From the NCBI RefSeq assembly GCF_006064855.1, contig NZ_CP040753.1, positions 248,001 through 312,000 of the forward strand: a stretch of 64,000 bases of DNA, in the 5' to 3' direction. The DNA is from Sulfitobacter sp. BSw21498 (GTDB taxonomy: Bacteria > Pseudomonadota > Alphaproteobacteria > Rhodobacterales > Rhodobacteraceae). This document shows positions 46,020 to 55,609 of the stretch, one piece after another (the first letter of the stretch is position 1; each line of letters starts with the position of its first letter). The notes under the pieces were generated by a model. That model was not told where the DNA came from and searched no databases. It saw nothing but the letters and a program-made list of their open reading frames with translations. Both the position numbers and the translations under genes were made by a program.

Positions 46020-46558
46020 TAGCTTGGCTCCTGAACAAAGGAGGATACGGCGTACATGCTGCCTTGACCCGCGCCGTCGGTCTCGAACTTGAAACCCATG
46101 GCAGAGCCCGGCAGCATCGGGTCGAATTTTACGCAGGCCCGCAGCAGCATCAGCTGGTGCTGCGCCCCAAGGCTAAAGCCACGCTCGGGCTCGACGGGCA
46201 GCGATTTGTCGACGCAGTCGGGCGCTGCATTCATAGCCGCAAAGTTGCGCGGATCGACCAGTACCATCTCAAGGCGCAACGTATCTTTGCAGTCGCCGAT
46301 ATAGCCTACGCTGTCGCAGATCATCGTCTTGATCATGTCGTGGGTGACCGTCGCGCGGGTGTTCAGCCGGATATACCGCACCGCTGTCTCGAGCCCACGG
46401 TTCAGGTGGAACTGGCGCAGCGAATAAAGGCTAACCTCGACCGAGGCGAGGAACATGCCAAAGATCAGCGGAAAGAGAATGACGAATTCGATCAGAACAA
46501 CCGCGCCTTCCTCGCCCCGGCGGAACCGGCGCACCGCCTGGGATATGCGGGCGATCAT
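46019..46558 (-). CDS. TadE-like protein, second copy
   Basis: A 179-residue protein with the TadE leader and helix (FRRGEEGAVVLIEFVILFPLIFGMFLA, about 12-38) and a periplasmic domain with three or four cysteines (MICDSVGYIGDC, APDCVDK, LRACVKF) likely to form disulphides. It starts within the stop of the VWA protein (4-base overlap) and overlaps the next gene by one base, so the three are one translation unit. Confidence 0.83.
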   Translation of the reverse strand: MIARISQAVRRFRRGEEGAVVLIEFVILFPLIFGMFLASVEVSLYSLRQFHLNRGLETAVRYIRLNTRATVTHDMIKTMICDSVGYIGDCKDTLRLEMVLVDPRNFAAMNAAPDCVDKSLPVEPERGFSLGAQHQLMLLRACVKFDPMLPGSAMGFKFETDGAGQGSMYAVSSFVQEPS

Positions 46559-47970
46559 TGGGTCAGCCTCAGCTGGTTGATCTGTCGCGCAATCGCGCGG
46601 AACGCTTCGGAAAGCTCGACCCCTTCAACCCGAAAGAAGTGGCTGGGCGACGAGGCGCAATCCTGCATCGCGGGAACGTCCTCGGTGTCTACCTCAAAGC
46701 CGATGGTCCAGATCACAATACGCTTTGCTTTGGCTGCATCACAGATGTTCGACAGCAAGGTATTGCCCAGCGATTTGTTGTACTTTTGAGAATAGAAGTA
46801 ACTCCAATAGCGATAGTCTACCTCATTGCGGAGGTACCACCACAGATTGTATTTATTCCAGTGAACATATTCGCTTTCGCTGTCGTAATAGTTGCTGCGG
46901 ATGCGGAAGGAATTATCATTCGCACCGTCGGTCATCAGAATGACGGTCTTGAGCGTCTCTGGGTCATCATAGCTGGCAGGTCGGTTGTAAAATTGGCCAT
47001 CCACATGGCCAGCGTTCACCAGCGAGTTGTTGATGTCACGGAACGATGGATCCAGCATCGTCGCCGCCCATTTCATCCCGAGGAAAATCGACGTACCCGC
47101 GCGTGGTACAAGTTGGTTGATCTGGCTCTTTAGTGTAAGGCTGTTTTGCGAGAAAGGGGCGATGCGTTCATAGCTGTAGCGTGGACAGATCGTGTCGTCG
47201 CGGTAGTTGTTGCGACCGTCATAGTTCCACTGGAAATGCTGCATCTGGTCGTGCGTCGTGCTGGTATTCAGCGCGGCCGAGTTGAATTCATCGTCGGCGA
47301 ATTCCAAGCAGTGAGAGTAATCGTGTTTCTTGTTCACACGCATGCGATCCAGGATCATAGGACCTGCGTTGACCTGTTCGGAGTAGGGGATCATCGAAAC
47401 AGAGATCAGGTCTTCGTTCTCTGTTTTCAGCACCGTGTCCAAGAAAACTCCGGCGGCGTTTTTCAGCTCGCTCAGGCGGTTGTTGAGAGCCATCGACCCC
47501 GAGATATCGAGCACGAGAGAGATTTCGACTTTGGCGACGCGTTCTTCGGCCTGACTATGCGCGGGCACAGTGAGTGTCGGGAAGCCGAAGCGACCGATGA
47601 ACTGCGTATCCATCTCCTTGGACGCGTCAATGGTCACGGTGCGATAGTTCAACCCGTCGTCGACCACGACATTTGATAGAAAATCAGTCATACCGGATTT
47701 TGCAAAATAGTCTGCAACCACGGTTTTGGGGTCGCGCATCTGGTCGAGATCGGCGGCGGCTAGAACGGCACGGTCAGAGACGGCCTGCAGGCGCGAGCGC
47801 TCCATCTCGTGGCGCATGAAATCAAGTTGGATGCCGCCCACGGCGATCATCATCATGATCATGAAAAGTGCGAGAATGGTGACCAGCCCATCGTCTTCAC
47901 GGGCAAACTGCGACACGCGGTTGCGCAAGGGGATGGCGACCCAAGTATTCACGGTGTTTTTGACCGTCAT
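46555..47970 (-). CDS. TadG-like protein with von Willebrand factor A domain
   Basis: A 471-residue protein. An N-terminal membrane helix (DDGLVTILALFMIMMMIAVGG, about 26-46) has the TadG/Flp-assembly pattern; the periplasmic part contains a VWA domain with the MIDAS motif DISGSM at about 154-159 and TDGAND near 330. The domain should bind Mg2+ and a partner protein. I chose the start at 47970, preceded by AAGGAC; the upstream frame lacks a site. TadG is an accessory protein of tight-adherence pili. Confidence 0.85.
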   Translation of the reverse strand: MTVKNTVNTWVAIPLRNRVSQFAREDDGLVTILALFMIMMMIAVGGIQLDFMRHEMERSRLQAVSDRAVLAAADLDQMRDPKTVVADYFAKSGMTDFLSNVVVDDGLNYRTVTIDASKEMDTQFIGRFGFPTLTVPAHSQAEERVAKVEISLVLDISGSMALNNRLSELKNAAGVFLDTVLKTENEDLISVSMIPYSEQVNAGPMILDRMRVNKKHDYSHCLEFADDEFNSAALNTSTTHDQMQHFQWNYDGRNNYRDDTICPRYSYERIAPFSQNSLTLKSQINQLVPRAGTSIFLGMKWAATMLDPSFRDINNSLVNAGHVDGQFYNRPASYDDPETLKTVILMTDGANDNSFRIRSNYYDSESEYVHWNKYNLWWYLRNEVDYRYWSYFYSQKYNKSLGNTLLSNICDAAKAKRIVIWTIGFEVDTEDVPAMQDCASSPSHFFRVEGVELSEAFRAIARQINQLRLTQ

Positions 47971-48344
47971 GTCCACGTCCTTTTTGGTGCGATCCCTGCG
48001 ACAAGAGGCGTTCGGGCGGATCGGCGTTGACGACAGATATGCGGGCTGAAGGTGGCTGAAATAGGGCGAAATACGTTTAAAAAAGTGTATACTGAAGCCG
48101 TTTTGAGGGCACATTCCGGCACGACGGGCCAGCCGGATGCAATGGTCGAGCCTCTTGGCTGAAATGATCCGCGGTCAATGAGGCTAAGACGCCGCGGATA
48201 AAAAGTTTTCAAACTGATTAAAATATGTGCAAAAACTTTGAAATATGGTGATTTGCGGCTTTGCTTGGCGCAGGTGCTATGTTCAATAGGCAAGGCGATG
48301 AACTGGCCCGGATCAGGGTCGCAGAGCTAAATTAGGAGCGTAGA
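47971..48344. promoter_or_regulatory. 374-base intergenic region, divergent promoters
   Basis: No gene is seen here. The region separates the tad-like operon (minus) from glutamate dehydrogenase (plus) and is AT-rich in its middle (48050-48250). A possible minus-strand -10, TATACA, lies near 48087-48092, and a weak plus-strand pair (TTGCGG and TATGTT, 19-base spacer) lies near 48253-48283. AGGAG at 48334-48338 is the dehydrogenase ribosome-binding site. No long inverted repeat stands out. Confidence 0.45.
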
Positions 48345-49775
48345 ATGAACCCCGGAACCGAACCGAGCTTTCGCGATAGTGTCGACATCATGTTTAACCG
48401 GGCGGTTGCCCTGATGGACCTTTCGCCGGGTCTTGAGGAAAAGATTCGCGTTTGTAACGCGACCTATACGGTACGTTTCGGGGTGCGGTTGCGTGGCGGT
48501 ATCCAGACCTTCACCGGCTACCGCTCTGTTCACTCGGAGCATATGGAACCGGTCAAGGGCGGCATCCGCTACAGCCCCGGCGTGAACCAGAATGAAGTGG
48601 AAGCGCTGGCGGCGCTGATGACCTATAAATGTGCGTTGGTCGATGCGCCTTTCGGCGGCTCAAAGGGCGGGCTGTGCATCGATCCACGCGACTACGATGA
48701 ACACGAGCTTGAGCTGATTACCCGTCGTTTCGCCTATGAGCTGATCAAACGCGACATGATCAACCCGGCGCAAAACGTGCCCGCCCCCGATATGGGCACC
48801 GGCGAGCGCGAGATGGCCTGGATCGCGGACCAGTACAAACGCATGAACACCACCGATATCAACGGGGTGGCCTGTGTGACTGGCAAGCCGATCAATGCGG
48901 GCGGTATCCATGGCCGGACCGAGGCCACCGGTCGCGGTGTGCAATACGCGCTGCACGCGTTCTTCCGTGATCCGCAGGGAATGGCAAAAGCGGGCTTGGG
49001 CGGCGAGCTGGACGGCAAGCGCGTCGTTGTGCAGGGCTTGGGCAACGTAGGCTATCATGCCGCTAAGTTCCTGAGCGAGGAGGACGGCTGCAAGATCACC
49101 GCCATTATTGAACGCGACGGTGCGTTGTTTGACGACCGCGGGCTCGACGTGGAGGAGGTCCATCGCTGGATTTCGATGCACGGCACCATCAAGGGCTTCC
49201 CTGACGCGCCGTTTGAGGAAGACGGGGCCAAGCTGCTGGAGGCCGAATGCGATATCTTGATCCCTGCCGCGCTGGAAGGGGTAATTAACCTCAGCAACGC
49301 GCATAACATCAAGGCACCGCTGATTGTCGAGGCCGCAAACGGTCCCGTGACCGCCGGTGCCGACGATATCCTGCGCGGAAAAGGCGTGGTTATTATTCCT
49401 GACATGTACGCCAACGCTGGCGGTGTGACGGTATCCTATTTCGAATGGGTCAAGAACCTGAGCCACATCCGCTTTGGCCGGATGCAACGCCGCAACGAGG
49501 AAAGCCGCCACCAGTTGCTGGTGGACGAGCTGGAACGTCTGAGCGCCGACAGCGGTGTCGGCTGGCAGTTGAGCCCGAACTTTAAGGACAAGTACCTGCG
49601 AGGAGCAGGGGAGCTTGAGCTGGTCCGCTCTGGTCTGGATGACACAATGAGCGCTGCCTACCGGTCGATGGCCGAAATCTGGCACAGCCGTGATGATGTC
49701 GAGGACCTGCGCACCGCCGCTTATCTGGTCAGCATCGGCAAAGTCGCTGCCAGCTACCGCGCCAAGGGGCTGTAA
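48345..49775 (+). CDS. gdhA: Glu/Leu/Phe/Val dehydrogenase (glutamate dehydrogenase)
   Basis: A 476-residue hexameric dehydrogenase interconverting glutamate and 2-oxoglutarate plus ammonia. The substrate domain carries PVKGGIRYSP (about 66-75), MTYKCALVDAPFGGSKGG (about 87-104, with the catalytic lysine region) and NVPAPDMGTGEREM with the catalytic aspartate. The Rossmann domain follows with VVVQGLGNVGYHAA (about 226-239). Length and motifs fit the NAD-preferring branch, but coenzyme choice is not certain. AGGAG precedes the ATG. Transcription appears monocistronic. Confidence 0.93.
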   Translation: MNPGTEPSFRDSVDIMFNRAVALMDLSPGLEEKIRVCNATYTVRFGVRLRGGIQTFTGYRSVHSEHMEPVKGGIRYSPGVNQNEVEALAALMTYKCALVDAPFGGSKGGLCIDPRDYDEHELELITRRFAYELIKRDMINPAQNVPAPDMGTGEREMAWIADQYKRMNTTDINGVACVTGKPINAGGIHGRTEATGRGVQYALHAFFRDPQGMAKAGLGGELDGKRVVVQGLGNVGYHAAKFLSEEDGCKITAIIERDGALFDDRGLDVEEVHRWISMHGTIKGFPDAPFEEDGAKLLEAECDILIPAALEGVINLSNAHNIKAPLIVEAANGPVTAGADDILRGKGVVIIPDMYANAGGVTVSYFEWVKNLSHIRFGRMQRRNEESRHQLLVDELERLSADSGVGWQLSPNFKDKYLRGAGELELVRSGLDDTMSAAYRSMAEIWHSRDDVEDLRTAAYLVSIGKVAASYRAKGL

Positions 49776-50022
49776 GCCACGCGCAGCCAGGTGCTGCGCC
49801 ACAAAAAGTTCCCCGAGGGCCGCTGTGAGGGTGGCCTTCGGCAAAGACGCGCCAGACCGTGCGGGGGCGCGCTGCGGAAAACCGCTCTGTCACTTGTATT
49901 CCACCCGGGGCTGGCTAGGTTTTTACGCAATGGGCACCCCGCCACCCCCTCGAGAGCGCCCTTTTTGTCGGTTGTACGCAAGGGGACTGCGGTGGTATCG
50001 CCGACAACACTTAGGAGATGTG

Positions 50023-50334
50023 ATGATGAAATTTGGTAAACTTATGATCGCCGCGGCGCTGGCCGCTTCCAGTGCACCAGTCTTTGCCGCAACTAGCGCC
50101 GATACCGATTGTCAGTATCAGGCGGATGTCGTCCAGGCCGTGCGTCAGGCGCGCATCGACCGCGTGAAAGAACGCGAGGTACCGGACCACATTGCGTCTC
50201 AGAACCCGCAGTGGCCGGATCGCTACGATGCCGTTGTGCCGCTGGTTGCGCCTTGGGTGTATGAAATGAAAATGCGTGACGTAAAAAAGAACGATCTGTC
50301 TGCTGCTTGGAACGAGATGTGCCTGGGCCAATGA
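50023..50334 (+). CDS. Small secreted protein, 103 residues, unknown function
   Basis: A signal peptide (MMKFGKLMIAAALAASSAPVFA, cleavage after about residue 22) is followed by an 80-residue helical domain with two cysteines (TDCQYQA and EMCLGQ), probably disulphide-linked across the domain. The conserved-looking centre is VPDHIASQNPQWPDRYDAVVPLVAPWVYEM. I know no named family. AGGAG at 50013-50017 supports the start at 50023 (50026 is also possible). The 247 bases upstream hold no other gene. Confidence 0.78.
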   Translation: MMKFGKLMIAAALAASSAPVFAATSADTDCQYQADVVQAVRQARIDRVKEREVPDHIASQNPQWPDRYDAVVPLVAPWVYEMKMRDVKKNDLSAAWNEMCLGQ

Positions 50335-50384
50335 CGGTGCCGACGCGCTATCCGTAGCGCTGAAGCATCTGTCGGGGCGGTGAT

Positions 50385-50450
50385 ATGGGGGCCAGCCCCC
50401 ATCGCCCTGACGGACGATCCCCCCGGAGTTTTTTGGCAAAATGAAGCCGC
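50385..50450 (+). repeat. Dispersed intergenic repeat, diverged copy
   Basis: A perfect hairpin ATGGGGG-CCAG-CCCCCAT (50385-50402) is followed by CCCCCGGAGTTTTTTGGCAAAATGAAGC, the same layout as the copy at 58469-58519: GGGGGCCAGCCCCC, then CCCCCGG, a T-rich stretch and a purine-rich end. It lies between the small secreted protein gene and dnaG. Confidence 0.7.
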
Positions 50451-50504
50451 CTTTGGGGACTTTGGGTGCTGGACTTTGACCATCGCGACCCAATATAAAA
50501 CCGT

Positions 50505-52478
50505 ATGAGCCTGCCCCCTGGATTTTTGGATGAACTGCGCAGCCGTGCCAGCCTGTCACAGGTGGTAGGGCGCAAAGTGATGTGGGATGCGCGCAAGTCC
50601 AATCAGGGCAAGGGCGATATGTGGGCTCCGTGCCCGTTTCATCAGGAAAAATCGGCCAGCTTCCATGTCGATGACCGCAAGGGATTCTACTATTGCTTCG
50701 GATGCCATGCCAAAGGGGATGCGATCTCTTTTGTGCGCGAGACCGAGAATGTAAGCTTTATGGAGGCGGTCGAGATTTTGGCGCGTGAGGCAGGGATGCC
50801 CATGCCCAAGCAGGACCCCCGCGCGCAGGAAAAAGCCGACAAGCGGACCCAGCTGGCCGAGGTAATGGAGCTGGCCGTGCAGTATTTCCGGCTGCAGTTG
50901 CGCACGGGGGCGGCTAGTGCTGCGCGCGATTATCTGGCAGGCCGCGGTCTGACACCGCAGGCGCTGGAGCAGTGGGAAATCGGATTTGCGCCGGATCAGT
51001 GGCAGGGACTTTGGGATCATCTGAAGGCCAAGAATGTCGAGGACGCGCTGATCATGGGGGCAGGGCTGGCCAAGCCTTCGTCCAAAGGCGGGCGGCCCTA
51101 TGATACGTTCCGGGGCCGGATCATCTACCCTATTCGCGATGCGCGGGGGCGGGCGATTGCTTTTGGCGGGCGGGCCATGGACCCCAATGACAATGCTAAA
51201 TACCTGAACTCCCCGGAGACGGAGCTTTTTGACAAGGGCCGCAGTCTCTACAATGTCCGTGACGCGCGGACTGCTGCGGGGCAGGGCAAACCTTTGATCG
51301 TCGCCGAAGGGTATATGGACGTGATTGCGCTGGTGCAGGCCGGATTTGGTGCGGCCGTGGCCCCCTTGGGAACGGCAATCACGGAAAGCCAGTTGCAGAT
51401 GTTGTGGCGCATCTCGCCCGAGCCCATCATCACGCTGGATGGTGACACGGCGGGCCAGCGGGCGGCGATGCGGTTGATCGATCTGGCGCTGCCGTTGTTG
51501 GAGGCGGGCCAATCCTTGCGCTTTGCCGTGATGCCAGACGGGCAGGATCCCGACGATCTGCTGCGGGCCCACGGGGCTCCCGCGTTGCAAAAGCTGCTGG
51601 ATAACGCGATGCCGATGGTGCGGCTGTTGTGGCAGCGCGAGACCGATGGCCGCGTTTTTGACAGCCCTGAACGCAAGGCCGGCCTGGACAAGGCGTTGCG
51701 CGAAAAAATCATGATGATCAAAGACCCTTCGATCCGCAGCCACTATGGCCAGGAGATCAAGGATTTGCGCTGGCAGCTGTTCCGCCCGCAAAAGGCCAAG
51801 AAAGACTTTAGCCCTGTGGCGCGTGCGTCCGGTGGGGGCAAGTGGGCACCACCACCGCAAGGCCCGTCGCCAAGTGCGAAATCCTCTATTCTGGTGACTG
51901 CAGCAGGTCTGGGCGCGACAGAGCATCTGCGCGAAGCGGTGATTTTGATGGCTTTGCTAAACTGCCCGCAATTGGTTGAAGAATTTGAAAACGGCTTGGC
52001 CACAATGCGCTGTCAGGACTACGATCACGGGCGTATTCGGGACTTGATGCTGCGCCATGTGCATCAGGACCCTGCGGTGTTGCGCGAAAAGATTTACGAC
52101 GCCCTTGGCGAGTACACACTTGAAAATATGCTGGCGCAGCGCCACGTAGCCATCACGCCTTGCATCCGAAGCCCTGGCAACCTTGAGAAGACGCGTATGA
52201 CCGTCGCTGAGGAACTGGGGAAGCTGGAGGCCGTGCGTGGACTGGATGAAGAGATCGCCGATGCGGTCGAGGATATGACCGGCATGGCCGACGAGGGTCT
52301 GACATGGCGGTTGGGCGAAGCGGCGCGCAATGCCGATCGTGCGCAACGTAGCGGGCAGGAAGATACCGCTGAATACGACATCGCTGAAAACGGTGCCCAC
52401 ATCAGCCGGGACGAACGCAGCGCATTTGATGCTTTGCTGGGGTCGATCCTGAAGGGTGGCACGAAAGAGAAAAAATGA
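50505..52478 (+). CDS. dnaG: DNA primase
   Basis: A 657-residue primase that synthesises RNA primers at the replication fork. An N-terminal zinc domain has CPFH and CFGC (about residues 42-68); the catalytic TOPRIM core shows VAEGYMDVIAL (about 267) and LDGDTAGQRAA (about 310); the C-terminal DnaB-interacting region runs to residue 657. Bacterial DnaG is 580-660 residues. The ribosome-binding site is weak. It precedes rpoD, the remnant of the macromolecular-synthesis operon (rpsU is absent). Confidence 0.96.
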   Translation: MSLPPGFLDELRSRASLSQVVGRKVMWDARKSNQGKGDMWAPCPFHQEKSASFHVDDRKGFYYCFGCHAKGDAISFVRETENVSFMEAVEILAREAGMPMPKQDPRAQEKADKRTQLAEVMELAVQYFRLQLRTGAASAARDYLAGRGLTPQALEQWEIGFAPDQWQGLWDHLKAKNVEDALIMGAGLAKPSSKGGRPYDTFRGRIIYPIRDARGRAIAFGGRAMDPNDNAKYLNSPETELFDKGRSLYNVRDARTAAGQGKPLIVAEGYMDVIALVQAGFGAAVAPLGTAITESQLQMLWRISPEPIITLDGDTAGQRAAMRLIDLALPLLEAGQSLRFAVMPDGQDPDDLLRAHGAPALQKLLDNAMPMVRLLWQRETDGRVFDSPERKAGLDKALREKIMMIKDPSIRSHYGQEIKDLRWQLFRPQKAKKDFSPVARASGGGKWAPPPQGPSPSAKSSILVTAAGLGATEHLREAVILMALLNCPQLVEEFENGLATMRCQDYDHGRIRDLMLRHVHQDPAVLREKIYDALGEYTLENMLAQRHVAITPCIRSPGNLEKTRMTVAEELGKLEAVRGLDEEIADAVEDMTGMADEGLTWRLGEAARNADRAQRSGQEDTAEYDIAENGAHISRDERSAFDALLGSILKGGTKEKK

Positions 52479-52534
52479 ACCCGGCGTGGCTTTTTCGCCG
52501 GGATGTCTAACAAAATACAGGGTAACGGGTTTAA

Positions 52535-52587
52535 GAATCACCCAGAACCCCGCATGATTCGAATAACCGAATCACGTCACGTGATTC
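52535..52587. promoter_or_regulatory. Cluster of four GANTC sites and a palindrome before rpoD
   Basis: GAATC at 52535 and 52569 and GATTC at 52556 and 52583 lie within 53 bases. GANTC is the recognition site of the CcrM cell-cycle methyltransferase of alphaproteobacteria. The last two form a perfect 9+1+9 palindrome, GAATCACGT-C-ACGTGATTC (52569-52587). A second, TGATTCG-N6-CGAATCA, spans 52555-52574. Confidence 0.75.
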
Positions 52588-52612
52588 GCACCCATTCGCT
52601 GGAGGAAATTTC

Positions 52613-54595
52613 ATGGCCGCCAAAGACACGAACGAAGACGCGAAGTCTGACGACCAGGATGCCGGCCATTCGCTTGATATGAGCCAAGCCGCCGTCAAAA
52701 AGATGATCGGCGAAGCCCGTGAAAAAGGCTATATCACCTACGATCAGCTCAACACCGTTCTGCCGCCCGATCAAGTAAGTTCGGAGCAGATCGAGGACGT
52801 GATGTCGATGTTGTCCGAAATGGGCATCAACGTGATCGAAGACGAAGAAGCCGAAGAAGAAGACGCCAAGGGTGGCACCGAAGTTGCCACCACGGAAAGC
52901 ACGCGTGATGTGGCGCTGTCCGCTGGCACGTCCGAAAAGCTGGACCGCACGGACGACCCCGTACGCATGTACCTGCGGGAAATGGGGTCCGTCGAACTGC
53001 TAAGCCGTGAGGGCGAGATCGCCATCGCCAAGCGGATCGAGGCAGGCCGCAATACAATGATCGCGGGGCTGTGTGAAAGCCCGCTGACCTTCCAGGCGAT
53101 CACGATCTGGCGCGACGAACTTTTGTCCGAAGACATTCTGCTGCGCGACGTGATCGACCTTGAGGCGACATTCGGCACCCAGATGGGCGACGAAGAAGAA
53201 ACGACTCCGGTCGTGCCCGTCGGCGGGACCGAAACAAAGCCTGCCGAAAGCACCAGCGACGTCGATGCCGATGGCAATCCGATCTCGAATGATGACGACG
53301 ACGAGGATGAAGACGAACAGGCAAACATGTCGCTGGCCGCGATGGAAGCCGCGCTCAAGCCACAGGTGCTTGAGGCGTTGGACATCATAGCCGACGATTA
53401 CGTCAAGCTGAGCCAGATTCAGGACAGCCGGATTTCGGCGACCCTGAACGAGGACGGCACCTTTTCGAAGGCCGATGAGGAAGAATACCAGCGCGTCCGT
53501 TCCGAGATCGTGCTGCTGGTCAACGACCTACATCTGCACAACAACCGTATCGAAGCCCTGATTGACCAGTTGTACGGCATTAACCGTCGTATCATGCAGA
53601 TCGACAGCGCGATGGTGAAGCTCGCTGACCAAGCGCGGATCAACCGCAAGGAGTTCGTCGACAGCTATCGTGGCTACGAACTGGATCCCAACTGGATGGA
53701 GCGGATGGCCGAAAAATCCGGTCGCGGTTGGCAGATGTTCATCGAACGCTCATCTGAAAAGGTTGACGAGCTGCGCACCGATATGGCGCAGGTTGGTCAA
53801 TATGTCGGTCTTGATATCTCTGAATTCCGCCGCATTGTGCAGCAGGTTCAGAAGGGCGAAAAAGAGGCCCGTCAGGCCAAGAAAGAAATGGTCGAGGCAA
53901 ACCTGCGCCTCGTTATTTCGATTGCTAAAAAATATACTAACCGCGGCTTGCAGTTCCTTGATCTTATTCAGGAAGGTAACATCGGTCTCATGAAGGCCGT
54001 GGACAAGTTCGAATACCGTCGCGGTTATAAGTTCAGCACCTATGCGACATGGTGGATCCGGCAAGCGATCACGCGGTCCATCGCGGATCAGGCCCGTACC
54101 ATCCGTATCCCAGTGCATATGATCGAAACGATCAACAAGCTGGTTCGGACCGGTCGCCAGATGCTGCACGAAATCGGCCGCGAGCCGACGCCGGAAGAGC
54201 TGGCAGAAAAGCTGCAGATGCCCTTGGAAAAGGTTCGCAAGGTGATGAAAATCGCCAAGGAGCCTATCTCCCTTGAAACGCCAATCGGCGATGAGGAAGA
54301 CAGCCAGCTTGGCGACTTCATCGAAGATAAGAATGCCGTGCTGCCATTGGACAGCGCCATTCAGGAAAACCTCAAGGAAACCACGACACGGGTCCTGGCA
54401 TCGCTGACCCCGCGCGAGGAACGTGTTTTGCGGATGCGTTTCGGCATCGGTATGAATACCGACCATACGCTCGAAGAGGTCGGTCAGCAGTTCAGCGTGA
54501 CGCGCGAACGTATCCGTCAGATCGAGGCAAAGGCACTGCGCAAGCTCAAGCACCCAAGCCGGTCGCGCAAGCTACGGTCGTTCCTCGATCAGTAA
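52613..54595 (+). CDS. rpoD: RNA polymerase primary sigma factor (sigma70)
   Basis: A 660-residue housekeeping sigma factor. Region 1.1 is at 1-80, region 1.2 follows ([29 protein letters not shown]), an acidic insert with a run of Asp/Glu occupies about 185-240, and regions 2-4 fill the C-terminus: [17 protein letters not shown] in region 2.4-3.0 and [17 protein letters not shown] in region 4.2. GGAGGAAA precedes the ATG. It is 134 bases after dnaG and ends in a strong terminator. The GANTC cluster upstream suggests possible separate control. Confidence 0.98.
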   Translation: MAAKDTNEDAKSDDQDAGHSLDMSQAAVKKMIGEAREKGYITYDQLNTVLPPDQVSSEQIEDVMSMLSEMGINVIEDEEAEEEDAKGGTEVATTESTRDVALSAGTSEKLDRTDDPVRMYLREMGSVELLSREGEIAIAKRIEAGRNTMIAGLCESPLTFQAITIWRDELLSEDILLRDVIDLEATFGTQMGDEEETTPVVPVGGTETKPAESTSDVDADGNPISNDDDDEDEDEQANMSLAAMEAALKPQVLEALDIIADDYVKLSQIQDSRISATLNEDGTFSKADEEEYQRVRSEIVLLVNDLHLHNNRIEALIDQLYGINRRIMQIDSAMVKLADQARINRKEFVDSYRGYELDPNWMERMAEKSGRGWQMFIERSSEKVDELRTDMAQVGQYVGLDISEFRRIVQQVQKGEKEARQAKKEMVEANLRLVISIAKKYTNRGLQFLDLIQEGNIGLMKAVDKFEYRRGYKFSTYATWWIRQAITRSIADQARTIRIPVHMIETINKLVRTGRQMLHEIGREPTPEELAEKLQMPLEKVRKVMKIAKEPISLETPIGDEEDSQLGDFIEDKNAVLPLDSAIQENLKETTTRVLASLTPREERVLRMRFGIGMNTDHTLEEVGQQFSVTRERIRQIEAKALRKLKHPSRSRKLRSFLDQ

Positions 54596-54617
54596 GCTGT
54601 TCAATCGCAAACAATAT

Positions 54618-54649
54618 AAAAGGCGGGTGCTTCGGCATCCGCCTTTTTT
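54618..54649 (+). terminator. Intrinsic terminator after rpoD
   Basis: Stem AAGGCGGGTGC / GCATCCGCCTT (one G-T pair) closed by a stable TTCG tetraloop and followed by TTTTTT. Confidence 0.9.
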
Positions 54650-54737
54650 CATGCGGTTGGGCCGCACTCTCAAACCTGTGAATTTAAATCCACGCCGCGC
54701 ACCCTATCTGTGTCCTAGCCGCCAAACAGGAACCGCC

Positions 54738-55148
54738 ATGAAACGTCTCGCCCTCGTCGCCATTTTGTCCACTATGCCAATGGCCGCCGTCGCGCAGCCC
54801 TTTACGGCGGTGAACCGGTTGCAGGTTATTTCGCTGTCGGGCACGACCTTTGAGGTGATCGAGGATCGCGGAGAAGGCGCGCGCGGCCTGTGGTGTGCCG
54901 CTGCCGAATATGCCGAAGACCAGCTGGGTGCACGGACAGCAGACCAGATCTACCTCAAGTCGCCGCGTGGTCCCTCGGCCAGCGGGGTTGGCCGCGTCGG
55001 TGCCGTCTTTACACTGAATGACGCCGAGTTATCCGAGGCCGCATTCAAATCTTATTCAGTGTCGGTCCGCAACGCGGGGCAGACCCTGCCGGTTGGCCAC
55101 GCAATCCAGTTCTGCAAGGACTACATCCTTGAGCTGAAAGACTTCTAA
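54738..55148 (+). CDS. Small secreted protein, paralogue A (WCAAA family)
   Basis: A 136-residue exported protein with a signal peptide of about 19 residues (ending AAVAQ). The mature domain has the segment EGARGLWCAAAEYAEDQLGA (about 50-69) and a second cysteine near the C-terminus (IQFCKDYIL). The next gene encodes a clear paralogue with the same segment. I know no function; the pattern suggests a disulphide-stabilised periplasmic domain. The start follows AGGA. No neighbours hint at the role. Confidence 0.8.
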   Translation: MKRLALVAILSTMPMAAVAQPFTAVNRLQVISLSGTTFEVIEDRGEGARGLWCAAAEYAEDQLGARTADQIYLKSPRGPSASGVGRVGAVFTLNDAELSEAAFKSYSVSVRNAGQTLPVGHAIQFCKDYILELKDF

Positions 55149-55161
55149 TAACGGGAATGAC

Positions 55162-55563
55162 ATGATGAAAACTTTCAAAACGGCACTTTTGCTGGCCGCT
55201 TTGGCCGCGGGGCCTGCCCTTGCGCAGGGCTATGTGCCAAATGAACGGCTGACCTACACGCCGACGGAAAATGGCGTGCGTATCAGCGGTAGCACGGGCT
55301 TTGGCGCGCGGGGGCACTGGTGTGCGGCAGCGGGTTACGCTGTGGACCAGATGGGAGCCGCGGATCGTCAGACGTTGTATGTCAGCGAACCGCGCGCGCG
55401 TGGCTTTGGCGGCGATGGTGGCGTGACCTTTACGCTCGATCCGACAGGGCTGACACCGTCGCCTGTGGTGATACTTGGCGGATCGCTGACCAAGGCCGGA
55501 TCGGCGATGACCATCAGCCACGGCATTACGTTGTGTGGTGGTTTGCAATCGCCCGGCAGGTAA
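55162..55563 (+). CDS. Small secreted protein, paralogue B (WCAAA family)
   Basis: A 133-residue exported protein with a signal peptide (KTALLLAALAAGPALAQ). It shares with the previous gene the block FGARGHWCAAAGYAVDQMGA (about 47-66) and a C-terminal cysteine (ITLCGGL). The genes lie 13 bases apart and are probably co-transcribed; the pair arose by tandem duplication that is old, since sequence outside the block differs widely. Start at 55162 or 55165, after GGGAA. Function unknown. Confidence 0.8.
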   Translation: MMKTFKTALLLAALAAGPALAQGYVPNERLTYTPTENGVRISGSTGFGARGHWCAAAGYAVDQMGAADRQTLYVSEPRARGFGGDGGVTFTLDPTGLTPSPVVILGGSLTKAGSAMTISHGITLCGGLQSPGR

Positions 55564-55609
55564 GGCTAGCCTGACGCCAAAGCAATAGCCCAAGCGGAAG
55601 GCAAGAAGG

